A DNA stretch of 64,000 bases from Clostridium vitabionis (GCF_015351765.1 NZ_JADKQA010000001.1:628394-692393), one strand, 5' to 3'. Positions 17,406 to 25,810 are shown, counted from the first letter of the stretch. Made by a program: numbers and translations. Notes: generated by a model not told the origin, from the sequence alone.

Positions 17406-18502
17406 TGAATTTACCAAAAAAATTCCTTCTCCTCTTAGCGGGAGCTGCCGTGGTACTCGCCGGCTGCGGCAGCGTCGGCAGGACAGAGAATATCTTCACG
17501 GTGCTTGAACAGACGGAAAGCAGCGGGGAAGTGGATCCCGGCGGGAAGACAGGCGCCGCCGGCGGGGCGTCCTCCGCGGGGGCGGCATCGCCGGTCTATC
17601 TGCATCTTGTACACTCCTCGTCGGAGAACAGCGCTATTGACCGGACGGCGGACCGCTTCCGCGACCTCGTCGAGGAATACTCCCAGGGAAATATCAAGGT
17701 CGAGGTATTTGCCAACGATTCCATGGGCTACATCTATGACTATCCCGAGGCGCTCCGCGAGGGCACCGTGGACGCCTGGATCGGGAGCGGGACGAAGATC
17801 GCGCAGGCGGTCTCCTGGCTTCCCACGATCCGTGGGCTCTCCCTCGAGCAGGTGAAGGCCGTCCTCGCGGACAGCCGGGTGCAGGAGGCGTACAGCGCCG
17901 AGGCGGAAAATGGCGGGTACCGGATCATGGCGGCATTTCCCCTCCAGTATCGTGTGCTGACCGCCAACATCCCGGTCAGCACGGTGGAAGATCTCCGAAA
18001 GCTCAAAATGCGCTGTTACGCGGAGCAAAGCGGGGAGACGGCCTACTGGGGGGCACTCGGCGTCCCGACAGCCGTCTACGATGTCCATCAGCTCTACTCT
18101 GCCCTGCAGCAGCACCTGGTCACCGCGCAGGCGAACACCCTGCCGGTGATTGTCAGCACGCAGATCTATAACCAGCAGCGCTACGTCATTGAGACGAAGC
18201 ACATGGTCTATCAGGACATGCTCTGTGTCAGCAGCAATTTCTACCGGAGCCTTACCCCCGAGCAGCAGGGGATTCTCGACCGGGCCGCGCGGGAACTCGG
18301 CGATTTTTCCGAGGAGGTCTACAGCGCGGAGATCGTGCGCAGCCAGCGGATCCTGGAAAATGCGGGGCTTCGGACAATTTCGGCGGACGAGCAGCTGATC
18401 AGCGATATGCGGCGGATCGGCGGCCCCGCCGCGGAGCGGGAGCTCCGGAAGATCTACGGCGATGAGAAGATTGACCTTGTGATGAACGCGCCGGTATCGT
18501 AA
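17402..18502 (+). CDS. DctP-type (TRAP) solute-binding lipoprotein, orphan
   Basis: A 366-residue lipoprotein (LAGC lipobox near residue 21) with the DctP fold: IKVEVFANDSMGYIYDYPEALREGTVDAW, then VSTVEDLRKLKMRC, then TQIYNQQRYVIETKHM. TRAP binding proteins deliver organic acids to DctQM permeases, but no permease gene is nearby. Its start overlaps the stop of the membrane AraC regulator, implying translational coupling. It may therefore present a ligand to that regulator's external domain rather than serve transport; this is inference. A strong terminator follows. Confidence 0.87.
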   Translation: MMNLPKKFLLLLAGAAVVLAGCGSVGRTENIFTVLEQTESSGEVDPGGKTGAAGGASSAGAASPVYLHLVHSSSENSAIDRTADRFRDLVEEYSQGNIKVEVFANDSMGYIYDYPEALREGTVDAWIGSGTKIAQAVSWLPTIRGLSLEQVKAVLADSRVQEAYSAEAENGGYRIMAAFPLQYRVLTANIPVSTVEDLRKLKMRCYAEQSGETAYWGALGVPTAVYDVHQLYSALQQHLVTAQANTLPVIVSTQIYNQQRYVIETKHMVYQDMLCVSSNFYRSLTPEQQGILDRAARELGDFSEEVYSAEIVRSQRILENAGLRTISADEQLISDMRRIGGPAAERELRKIYGDEKIDLVMNAPVS

Positions 18503-18569
18503 GCGTGGCGGGATTCCCCGAAAAAGGGAATTTTCCGCCGGGCACACAAAATTCAGCAAGGCGCAACAA

Positions 18570-18615
18570 AAACAGCGGGCGGAAAACGGAGAGATTCGTT
18601 TTCCGCCCGCTGTTT
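18570..18615. terminator. Strong bidirectional-looking terminator
   Basis: A perfect 19-bp stem, 18570-18588 paired with 18597-18615, with an 8-base loop. Short A and T runs flank it on each side. It separates the AraC-DctP unit from the sulfur island. Confidence 0.8.
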
Positions 18616-18690
18616 CTGACTGAGCCCGGCATCTTCCCGGCACGTGGGTCTCAGGCAGTACAAGGACCGGTGCGGTCTAAAAAAATCTTC

Positions 18691-18719
18691 TTGACATACC
18701 GCGGAATCTGCGGTAAATT
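18691..18719 (+). promoter_or_regulatory. Consensus promoter with an operator-like palindrome in the spacer
   Basis: TTGACA (18691-18696), a 17-bp spacer and TAAATT (18714-18719). Inside it, TACCGC (18697-18702) and GCGGTA (18710-18715) form a perfect 6-bp inverted repeat separated by 7 bp. The position between -35 and -10 is ideal for a repressor. The regulator is not known. Confidence 0.75.
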
Positions 18720-18775
18720 ACGACCATAAACACAGAATACCTATCAGTTAAGTATGATATATAGGAGGGGTGCTC

Positions 18776-18802
18776 ATGATCGCGAAAGGCCGCCGATGTT
18801 GA
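18776..18802 (+). CDS. Leader reading frame MIAKGRRC ending in a Cys codon
   Basis: An 8-codon reading frame (MIAKGRRC, stop) whose last sense codon is TGT (18797-18799). It has the best ribosome site of the locus, AGGAGGGG at 18763-18770, five bases before ATG. It lies about 50 bases after the predicted transcription start and 52 bases ahead of the GST-like gene, in another frame. A cysteine-dependent leader or uORF is inferred; alternatively it is only a relic of an older start. Confidence 0.5.
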   Translation: MIAKGRRC

Positions 18803-18854
18803 TCCGGAAGAACGTACAGAACCTATAGTCCAGAGCACAGAATCGAGGCAGAAG

Positions 18855-20819
18855 ATGAGGATAGAGAAGAACGGATCGGACGAGGTACGCCTTCAGGCGG
18901 CAGACCCCTATGATTATGAGATCGTGAACGGAAGAAAGATCCGCGTCCGCCCGAAGGAGAGCGGGACAGAGATCGATGAGAACGGTTATTTCCGCAGGCA
19001 GGGGAATCAGTACACCAGGACATTTCCCGGTGTCTCCGGGGCAGTCGGCGAGATCGCCGGTGTCGACCTCTACGGAAGGAAGACCCAGGGCAAGCTTCCG
19101 GAGCTTCCCGTGGAACCGTGGCGCTACCGCCTGGTCTGGGCGAAAGGCTGCCACTGGAGCAACCGCGCCGCCATCGTGCGGGAGCTCGAGGGGCTTGACG
19201 ATGTGATTTCCGTGAACCTGGCAGGACACGGCGAGGGGCACCAGAAGAATCTCGGGTGGGAATATGTCTACAGCGAGAACAACACGGATCCGCTTCTCGG
19301 CGACCAGTTCCTCTCGGAAGCATACTACCGGGCAGAGGAGGATTACGGCGGGCGGACGACCGTCCCGGCGCTGATCGACGTGACGACCGGCAAGGTGGTC
19401 AGCAACGATTATAACTGGCTGACCAACTATTTTGAAGTGTCCTTCCGCCCGTTTCACAAAAAGGGCGCGCCGGATCTCTATCCGGAAGCGCTCCGGGACG
19501 AGATTGACCGCGAGAACCTCTGGCTTTTCGATAATATCAACAACGCCGTCTATCGCTGCTGGTTCGGCCAGAGCAAGGAAGGCTATGCGCAGGGCTACCG
19601 GACATTCTACGCGGCGATGGATGTCCTGGAAAAGCGTCTCGCGAAAAACCGGTTCCTGTTCGGCGATTATGTGACAGATTCTGATGTCCGCCTCTTTGTG
19701 ACCCTCGCAAGGCTGGACATCCGGTACACTTTCCAGCTCGGCGAGACGCAGCACCGCCTGGTGGATTACCCGAACCTCTGGGGCTATGCCCGTGAGCTGT
19801 GGCAGATTCCGGCATTTCGGAACAATACCTATTTTGCGGATTTTGCCAACCCGGAGGTCAATGACCGCGGGGCCTACCGCGCGTCCTACAACTACCGCTT
19901 CCTCAAGCAGATCGATTTCGACGCCCTCTGGAACCAGCCATCCGACCGGGCGAAGCTCTCGAAGGATCCGGCGCACAAGTTCCTGGCGGAGACCGACGGC
20001 GGCGCGGCGAGGACGGAAAATGGCTTCGCCGGCTTTTCGCGGACAGCCGGGGAGCAGGAAGCCTGGGAGAAAGATGCCGCGGCTTATGCGCGGATTCACG
20101 CGATTCCATCGACAAGCTCGCTTGTCCCCGGGACACCGGCGGTGAAGTCGCCGGAGGATTTCCCGGCCTTTGCCGATGGCCGTCAGGCACAGAAAGAAGC
20201 GATTCTCCGGGAAATCGCGAGGGTTCCCGAAAAACCGGATCTCTCCCTTCTTTCGGGGATCCGGACGGCGGAGGAAAAGACTGACGCGGAGGCGCGCCTT
20301 GCGGAGGCGGAGAAATATGTCAGGGACAGCGTCACCGACACCCTGACAACCCTGCTCACGAGTGTGAAGCTTGCGGACTTTGACGAGGCCTACAGTGTCC
20401 TCTACGCCACCTTCGACCAGCTCGAGGAGCGTCTCTCCGCGAGGAGATTCCTGCTCGGGGATTATGTATCCACGGCCGATGTGGAGCTCTTTACCTCCCT
20501 CGTCCGCTTTGACGCCGGCTATTCCCGCCAGATGGGCGCGACGAAGCACCGCCTGGTGGATTACCCGAATCTCTGGGGCTATGCGAGGGATCTCTACCAG
20601 ATTCCGGCATTCTGGCACAGCACAGACTGGAAAAAGATCATCGCGAATGTCGATCCGAATGCCGAGGGGGCAAATTACAGCCCGAATACCTTCTATGATG
20701 TCGTGCTTCCGAAGGCGGATCTTGACGAGCTGTGGAAGACCGAGACGGAGCGCGCGTACCTGAGCAGCGATCCGACCCATGAATTCCTTTTGACGGACAA
20801 TCGCCGGTTCAACCGGTGA
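18855..20819 (+). CDS. Glutathionyl-hydroquinone reductase-like protein with duplicated C-terminal domain
   Basis: A 654-residue member of the Xi-class GST family (ECM4/YqjG), which normally reduces glutathionyl-hydroquinones through a thioredoxin-fold Cys. Here the active-site region is KGCHWSNRA (Cys99) rather than the usual CPWA. Residues about 190-400 hold the helical GST C-domain (FLFGDYVTDSDVRLFVTLAR, VDYPNLWGYARELWQIPAF). After a linker, a second copy of that helical domain follows (FLLGDYVSTADVELFTSLVR, VDYPNLWGYARDLYQIPAF) without a second thioredoxin domain. The family is about 320-370 residues, so this is a partial internal duplication. First gene of the sulfur island. Confidence 0.87.
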   Translation: MRIEKNGSDEVRLQAADPYDYEIVNGRKIRVRPKESGTEIDENGYFRRQGNQYTRTFPGVSGAVGEIAGVDLYGRKTQGKLPELPVEPWRYRLVWAKGCHWSNRAAIVRELEGLDDVISVNLAGHGEGHQKNLGWEYVYSENNTDPLLGDQFLSEAYYRAEEDYGGRTTVPALIDVTTGKVVSNDYNWLTNYFEVSFRPFHKKGAPDLYPEALRDEIDRENLWLFDNINNAVYRCWFGQSKEGYAQGYRTFYAAMDVLEKRLAKNRFLFGDYVTDSDVRLFVTLARLDIRYTFQLGETQHRLVDYPNLWGYARELWQIPAFRNNTYFADFANPEVNDRGAYRASYNYRFLKQIDFDALWNQPSDRAKLSKDPAHKFLAETDGGAARTENGFAGFSRTAGEQEAWEKDAAAYARIHAIPSTSSLVPGTPAVKSPEDFPAFADGRQAQKEAILREIARVPEKPDLSLLSGIRTAEEKTDAEARLAEAEKYVRDSVTDTLTTLLTSVKLADFDEAYSVLYATFDQLEERLSARRFLLGDYVSTADVELFTSLVRFDAGYSRQMGATKHRLVDYPNLWGYARDLYQIPAFWHSTDWKKIIANVDPNAEGANYSPNTFYDVVLPKADLDELWKTETERAYLSSDPTHEFLLTDNRRFNR

Positions 20820-20826
20820 CCGATCA

Positions 20827-20870
20827 TTGCCGGCTCACCGGAAGCCGGACAATCAGGACGATGATTTTTG
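20827..20870 (+). terminator. Weak hairpin before the binding-protein gene
   Basis: ATTGCCGGCT pairs with AGCCGGaCAAT around a short loop, with GATTTTTG some bases later. A partial terminator or attenuator is possible. Confidence 0.3.
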
Positions 20871-20934
20871 TGTCCCGGACGCGCAATCGGAGTGTCTGGG
20901 AGAGATAAACGGATGAGAGACGAGGAGAAAACTG

Positions 20935-21861
20935 ATGAAAAAGAGATGGACAAGACAGACAGCAGCACTGGTGGCAGCAGTTACCGCAGCGGGACTTCTC
21001 GCGGCGTGCGGCGGAAGCGGCGCGGCCAATAAAACGGCAGCAGCGGGAACGCAGGGGCAGGGCAGCGCGGCAGCCGGCGCGGACAGCAGCGCTTCCGGGG
21101 AGAAGACGACCATCACGGCGGTGACCGCCGCGAGCCCGAGGCCATTTACCTACTATGATGAGAGCAACCAGCTGACCGGCATGAATATAGACCTGACGAA
21201 CGCGATCTTTGCAAAGCTTCCGCAGTACGACCTGCGCTGGGAGGTTACCGATTTCCCGTCGATCTTCGCCGGGCTCGATTCCAACCGCTACCAGCTCGGG
21301 GTAAATAACTTCTCCATGAACGAGGAGCGCAAGGAAAAGTACCTCTTCTCTGACCCGATGTTCGCGAACCAGCTGATCGTCGTCGCCGGCAAGAACGTCC
21401 AGCTCGGGGACAGCGACACCATCGATTATTCGGATCTTGCGGGCCTCAATTTTGTCGGCCAGTCCGGTATTTTCCAGACGACCAACGTGGAGAATTACAA
21501 TGATGCCAATCCGGACAAGAAGATCAACATCAACTATACGGAGGAAGATCTCTCCGTGCAGCTGAAGGACGTCCAGGACGGCAAGTATGATTTTCTCACC
21601 ATCGACGCGCCGATGTACTATGGTTATTACGAGCCGGAGTTCGGCTATGACCTGCAGGTCAAGAATCTTGCCGGCTTCGGTACAACCGACGGGATGTACA
21701 GCTATTATCTCTTGAGCAAGGGAAGTGATCAGCTGCTCAAGGATATCAATTCCGCACTCCGTGAGGTGATCGAGGACGGCACCTCCAAGGAAATCAATGA
21801 AAAATATTTTGACGGCAAGGATTACACCCCGGATCTCTCGGCACTGACCTCCGGAAACTGA
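20935..21861 (+). CDS. Cystine/polar amino-acid ABC transporter binding lipoprotein
   Basis: Family 3 solute-binding protein of 308 residues with lipobox LLAAC (Cys about 25) and an Ala/Gly-rich linker. The motifs PFTYYDESNQLTGMNIDLTN, FPSIFAGLDSNRYQLGVNNF and NEERKEKYLFSDP are those of the FliY/TcyA-type cystine binders. It is separated from its permease and ATPase by the GNAT gene. The exact ligand is unproven; cystine or an S-modified cysteine fits the context. Confidence 0.9.
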   Translation: MKKRWTRQTAALVAAVTAAGLLAACGGSGAANKTAAAGTQGQGSAAAGADSSASGEKTTITAVTAASPRPFTYYDESNQLTGMNIDLTNAIFAKLPQYDLRWEVTDFPSIFAGLDSNRYQLGVNNFSMNEERKEKYLFSDPMFANQLIVVAGKNVQLGDSDTIDYSDLAGLNFVGQSGIFQTTNVENYNDANPDKKININYTEEDLSVQLKDVQDGKYDFLTIDAPMYYGYYEPEFGYDLQVKNLAGFGTTDGMYSYYLLSKGSDQLLKDINSALREVIEDGTSKEINEKYFDGKDYTPDLSALTSGN

Positions 21862-21988
21862 TGCCGCAGGGAAATTCCGCCGGGATGGATGACCATTCCG
21901 GCGGAATTCGGTTATGCAGGACACGAACAGGTGTGCGTGATGAGATTTGCTGATCTGGCGGATTGGACAGCATAAGGAGGTTTATCCG

Positions 21989-22675
21989 ATGAAAGAGATT
22001 ATCTGGAAGGAGACGAGTGAGCAGGTGAACTGGCAGGATCTGGCAGACCTGCTCAACCGGGCATTTGCGAAGACGAATGAGCCGGTCAACAGGCCGGGCT
22101 ATGCCGAGGAAAAACGCAGGGCCGAGAAGGCCGCGGAAAGGCTCAGGGCTGAGGGGAAGGCCGCGGAAAAGCCGGGCACCGGGAAGATCGCGGCAGGGCT
22201 GGAAAATGCCGATGCGGCAGGTTCCGGCAGGGAACACCGGGACGGCCACCTGCGCTCTGCGGCGTCGGTGAAAAAGGTCTTCGGGAACAGCTACGGCGTG
22301 GTCTATGCCTATGACGGAAGCAAATTGATCGCCTGCGGGAGAGTTCTCTCCGACGGGCTTGAGCAGGCGGCGATCTACAATATCGCTGTAGACCCGGATT
22401 ATCAGGGGTATGGCCTCGGACGGGGCGTCATCAGCCGTCTTCTCGATGAGGTTCAGGGATGCGAGACAATCCTCTACACCCATCCGCAGACGGTCAAGTT
22501 CTATGAGACGCTCGGTTTCCGGAGAATGAAGACCGGCTTCGTCATCCATGCGGGGGGATCGTTCAGTGAATTTGAGCAGAAAGAGGGCTTCCTTCTTCCG
22601 GAGGGATACCGCTATGAGCGGGATGAATCCGAGGATTATGCGGTTCCGCCGGAGCACGGGAAGCAGCTGGATTGA
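21989..22675 (+). CDS. GNAT N-acetyltransferase
   Basis: A 228-residue acetyltransferase using acetyl-CoA: IYNIAVDPDYQGYGLGRGVI is the acetyl-CoA-binding loop (QGYGLG), and FYETLGFRRMKTGF is the C-terminal signature. An Ala/Glu/Arg-rich insertion of about 50 residues (about 37-90) interrupts the N-terminal region and is unusual. AAGGAGG precedes the ATG at 21989; the open frame extends back to 21947 without a better site. In Bacillus operons with the same neighbours, such GNATs acetylate S-modified cysteines; that role is inferred here. Confidence 0.88.
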   Translation: MKEIIWKETSEQVNWQDLADLLNRAFAKTNEPVNRPGYAEEKRRAEKAAERLRAEGKAAEKPGTGKIAAGLENADAAGSGREHRDGHLRSAASVKKVFGNSYGVVYAYDGSKLIACGRVLSDGLEQAAIYNIAVDPDYQGYGLGRGVISRLLDEVQGCETILYTHPQTVKFYETLGFRRMKTGFVIHAGGSFSEFEQKEGFLLPEGYRYERDESEDYAVPPEHGKQLD

Positions 22676-22693
22676 CCGGGAACAAAAAGTGCT

Positions 22694-22721
22694 TGCTTTT
22701 TCCGGGCGTAACGAGTAGTAT
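22694..22721 (+). promoter_or_regulatory. Promoter of the permease-ATPase unit
   Basis: TTGCTT (22694-22699), a 16-bp spacer and TAGTAT (22716-22721). It gives the ABC genes their own start point after the GNAT gene. Confidence 0.55.
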
Positions 22722-22730
22722 CTATAACAA

Positions 22731-22759
22731 CAGATAAAACATATCTGAATACTAAGTAT
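22731..22759. promoter_or_regulatory. Two operator-like palindromes downstream of the promoter
   Basis: CAGATA (22731-22736) and TATCTG (22742-22747) are a perfect inverted repeat with a 5-bp spacer. ATACTAAGTAT (22749-22759) is a second perfect palindrome. Both lie just after the predicted transcription start, a position suited to repression. Confidence 0.45.
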
Positions 22760-22823
22760 TAACAAGAACCCCAAAATCGCAGAAGATAAACCTGCAAAAA
22801 ACTTGATCTTCCGGAGGAGCAAA

Positions 22824-23639
22824 ATGGCGAAACTTTTTGACTGGAAACTTGTCTTTACGGAAATCCCGGACATCGTCCGCTATCTTCCGACCACTCTCAT
22901 CCTGACGCTGGTTGCCGCGGTGATCGGCCTGCTTCTCGGCCTTCTGATCGCCGTCATCCGCATGCGGAAGATCCCGGGCCTCTGGCAGCTTTCCGCCGCC
23001 TTCGTCTCCCTGATCCGTGGGACGCCGGTCATTGTCCAGCTGTATATCGCGTATTTCGGTATCCCGATCGCCCTCCAGTATATCAATTACTCTCGGGGCA
23101 CGGATTACAATATCAACGCCATCCCGGGAATTGTCTTCGCGATGGTTGCCCTTGGGCTTAACCAGTCCGCCTTCGATTCGGAGACTATCCGCTCCGCCCT
23201 GCAGTCGGTTGACCGGGGCCAGATCGAAGCCGCCCGCTCCCTGGGCATGAACAATCTCCAGGTGCTCACCCGGGTCACCATCCCGGAAGCCACATCGGTC
23301 GCCCTTCTTCCGCTGGGCAATTCCCTGATCGGCCTGATCAAGGGCACATCGCTCGCATTTACCTGCTCCGTAGTGGAGATGACCGCCGCCGGCAAGATCA
23401 TCGCCGGACGAAATTACCGCTACTTTGAGGTGTACTGTTCCTTGGCCATGATCTACTGGGTCATCACATTCTTCCTGGAGAAGCTGATCTCCCGGCTTGA
23501 GAAATCTTTCGAGGTGCCTGCTGAGGTGCCGGAGAGGGATGCAGAGGGAAAAATCATCCGCGGAAAGCGGGCAGCCGCATTGGCCAGGGCGGCAGTGAAG
23601 ACGGAGGGCGCGACCGGCGCAGGGGAGGCAGAACGATGA
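22824..23639 (+). CDS. Amino-acid ABC transporter permease (cystine type)
   Basis: A 271-residue polar amino-acid permease of the HisMQ/TcyB type. LPTTLILTLVAAVIGLLLGL is the first membrane helix, and the EAA-type loop reads QSVDRGQIEAARSLGMNNLQ. About five helices are visible. GGAGGAG precedes the ATG at 22824; an upstream TTG at 22803 is less likely. The stop overlaps the ATPase start (ATGA), so the two are coupled. Confidence 0.94.
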   Translation: MAKLFDWKLVFTEIPDIVRYLPTTLILTLVAAVIGLLLGLLIAVIRMRKIPGLWQLSAAFVSLIRGTPVIVQLYIAYFGIPIALQYINYSRGTDYNINAIPGIVFAMVALGLNQSAFDSETIRSALQSVDRGQIEAARSLGMNNLQVLTRVTIPEATSVALLPLGNSLIGLIKGTSLAFTCSVVEMTAAGKIIAGRNYRYFEVYCSLAMIYWVITFFLEKLISRLEKSFEVPAEVPERDAEGKIIRGKRAAALARAAVKTEGATGAGEAER

Positions 23640-24400
23640 GCTACGTAGAAATCCGCAACCTGAAAAAGAAATTTGGCAATAACACCGTCCTCGACGGCGT
23701 TGACCTGGACATTGAAAAGGGAGAGGTTGTCGCGATCATCGGCCCCTCGGGCACCGGAAAATCCACCCTTCTCCGCTGCCTGAACCTTCTCGAGAAGCCG
23801 GAGAGCGGCACGATCCGCTTTGACGGGGAATCGTATGACCTGACCACGCGGAACGCCAGGGAGATTTTCGCCCTCCGCCAGCACACGGAGATGGTTTTCC
23901 AACAGTTCAACTTGTTCCGGCAGAAGACCGCGCTGGAAAATGTCATGGAAGGCCTCCGGGTTGTAAAAAAGATGAGCCGCGGGGAGGCGAGGACGGCAGC
24001 GCTCGCCGCGCTGGAAAACGTCGGGATGCAGGACCGGATCTACCACTATCCGCGCCACCTCTCCGGCGGCCAGCAGCAGCGCGTCGCGATCGCGAGAGCG
24101 CTGGCGATGAAGCCGCAGCTCCTGCTCATGGACGAGCCGACATCGGCACTTGACCCGGAGCTGGTACAGGAGGTCAATGTGACGATCCGCAAGGCGGCGG
24201 ATGAGGGCAATACGATCCTCCTTGTCACCCACGAGATGCCATTTGTCAAGAGCGTCGCGAACAAGGTCATTTTCCTGGAGAAAGGCAAGGTCGTTGCCTG
24301 CGGGACGCCGAGGGAGATCTTCGAGCATCCAGCGAGCGACCGGCTCCGCCAATTCCTCATTCACATCAATATGCTGGAGGCTGCGGAATACAATATCTGA
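23636..24400 (+). CDS. Amino-acid ABC transporter ATPase (cystine type)
   Basis: A 254-residue ABC ATPase energising the permease encoded before it. Walker A is GPSGTGKST, the Q-loop is VFQQFNLF, the signature is LSGGQQQRVAIARAL, Walker B is LLLMDEPTSALD, and the H-loop His is in LLVTHEM. Length and motifs match TcyC/GlnQ-type proteins. Confidence 0.96.
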   Translation: MSYVEIRNLKKKFGNNTVLDGVDLDIEKGEVVAIIGPSGTGKSTLLRCLNLLEKPESGTIRFDGESYDLTTRNAREIFALRQHTEMVFQQFNLFRQKTALENVMEGLRVVKKMSRGEARTAALAALENVGMQDRIYHYPRHLSGGQQQRVAIARALAMKPQLLLMDEPTSALDPELVQEVNVTIRKAADEGNTILLVTHEMPFVKSVANKVIFLEKGKVVACGTPREIFEHPASDRLRQFLIHINMLEAAEYNI

Positions 24401-24421
24401 GCATGAGTACCGAGATTCCCG

Positions 24422-24643
24422 GATCACGAGGGGATCGATGTCACCGATGAGGACGCATACGCGACTGCACGGAAGGTGCCGCGCCTGGAGGGCTTTACGA
24501 TCGGCATCAGCGCGGGCGCCGCGCTCTGGGCGGCGGCTGAGGTGGCCAGACGGCCGGAGAATCAGGGGAAAACGATTGTCGTGATCGTCCCGGACGGCGG
24601 GGATCACTATCTGAACGGAGACCTGTATGACGAAGAAAACTGA
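24422..24643 (+). pseudogene. 3' remnant of cysteine synthase (cysK)
   Basis: In this frame the DNA encodes about 73 residues that match only the C-terminus of O-acetylserine sulfhydrylase: VTDEDAYATARKVPRLEGF, GISAGAALWAAAEVARRPEN, GKTIVVIVPDGGDHYL, GDLYDEEN, stop. The first three-quarters of the gene, including the PLP lysine, is missing. It lies between the ATPase stop (24400) and the next GST start, which it overlaps (24627). It marks a deletion junction and supports a cysteine-metabolism origin for the cluster. Confidence 0.8.
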
Positions 24644-25808
24644 GACTTCTGCCTGCGGCTTTGTGCCGAAAGAGAAAGAAACTTCGGCTTGTGCATTTGT
24701 GCCGAAGGAGAAAGAGATGTCCGCCTGCGGCTTTGCGCCGAAGACGCACGCGAAGGGACATTCCCATGTCCCGGAAGCGCATGACGGGCAGGATTGGAGC
24801 CACGGAAACCGCGTGGGCGGCTATCATGACAGCGAGCGGGCGATCCCCGGGGATACCTGGTTCAACACGCCATTTGCCGGCGGAAGGGAAGTCATCGGCG
24901 CCACGATCCCGATCGGCCTTCCGGATTCCTCCGTGGAAGAGCAGGAGCTTCCGGTGGAAGCCGGGCGCTACCGCCTGATCTGGACACCGCTCTGCCCCTG
25001 GGCGACAAGGCTGAAAATCGTGCTGAACCTCCTGGGGATCGGCGGGGACGTCATCAGTGTCGGGACGGCGGATCCGGTGAAGACAGCGGACGGCTGGAAG
25101 TTCACCCTGGATCCCGGGGGAAAAGATCCGGTGCTCGGCATTTCCTCTCTGCACGAGATCTATGAGAAGACCGCGCCGGGCGAAGGGTGGAACGACACGG
25201 TTCCGGTCCTCGTGGATGTCCGTGAGGGGCGGGTCATCAATAACGACTACCACCATCTCCCGAATTACTTTGAGACGGTCTGGAAGCCCTTCTGGAGGCC
25301 CGGAGCGCCGGATCTCTATCCCGCCGGCCTCCGCACGCAGATTGACCGCCTGAACCGGATTCTCTTTAACGATGTGACGAACCGCGTGTACCTTGCCGGG
25401 TACGCGGCGACACAGGCGGAGTATGAGCACAGCTATGATATCTTCTTTAAACGCCTGGACGCGCTGGAAAATTATCTCGGCAGACACCGTTTCCTTCTCG
25501 GGAACCGCCTGACTGACGCGGATGTCCGCCTCTACGTCACCTTATCCCGGCTGGACGCGGCGTACTATTTCGCGTTCCGGCTCAATAAGCAGCGGCTTCG
25601 GGATTATGACAATCTCTGGAACTATGCGAAGGAGCTCTATTCGATCCCGGCATTCCGGGAAGCCACGGATTTCGAGGCAATCAAGAGGGGATATTTCCTC
25701 GGAGATTCCGCGCCGAATCCCTGGCGCATTGTCCCGTACGGGCCGGATGAGTCGGTCTGGACGGAGCCGAATAACCGGGCGGAGAAATTCGGCCCGCTGG
25801 AGGTGTAA
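24627..25808 (+). CDS. Glutathionyl-hydroquinone reductase-like protein with Cys-repeat N-terminus
   Basis: A 393-residue Xi-class GST-like protein with the canonical CPWA active site (LCPWATR, Cys123), a thioredoxin-like domain and helical C-domain (FLLGNRLTDADVRLYVTLSR, LWNYAKELYSIPAF). The first 40 residues are unlike the family: three 12-residue repeats of the type ETSACGFVPKEK, each with one Cys, then a His-containing stretch (THAKGHSHVPEAH). The ATG at 24627 lies inside the cysK remnant, so the N-terminus may have been added after the deletion. GGAG lies seven bases upstream. Confidence 0.87.
   Translation: MTKKTETSACGFVPKEKETSACAFVPKEKEMSACGFAPKTHAKGHSHVPEAHDGQDWSHGNRVGGYHDSERAIPGDTWFNTPFAGGREVIGATIPIGLPDSSVEEQELPVEAGRYRLIWTPLCPWATRLKIVLNLLGIGGDVISVGTADPVKTADGWKFTLDPGGKDPVLGISSLHEIYEKTAPGEGWNDTVPVLVDVREGRVINNDYHHLPNYFETVWKPFWRPGAPDLYPAGLRTQIDRLNRILFNDVTNRVYLAGYAATQAEYEHSYDIFFKRLDALENYLGRHRFLLGNRLTDADVRLYVTLSRLDAAYYFAFRLNKQRLRDYDNLWNYAKELYSIPAFREATDFEAIKRGYFLGDSAPNPWRIVPYGPDESVWTEPNNRAEKFGPLEV
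24642..24749. repeat. Three 36-bp repeats encoding a Cys-containing 12-residue unit
   Basis: Units 24642-24677, 24678-24713 and 24714-24749 encode ETSACGFVPKEK, ETSACAFVPKEK and EMSACGFAPKTH. The third has drifted at its end. Confidence 0.8.
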
Positions 25809-25810
25809 GT

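Noticed and set aside
20861-20934. Further leader peptides before the ABC binding-protein gene
   Set aside because: Short ATG frames exist (one encodes MIFVSRTRNRSVWER), but none has a good ribosome site or contains Cys codons.
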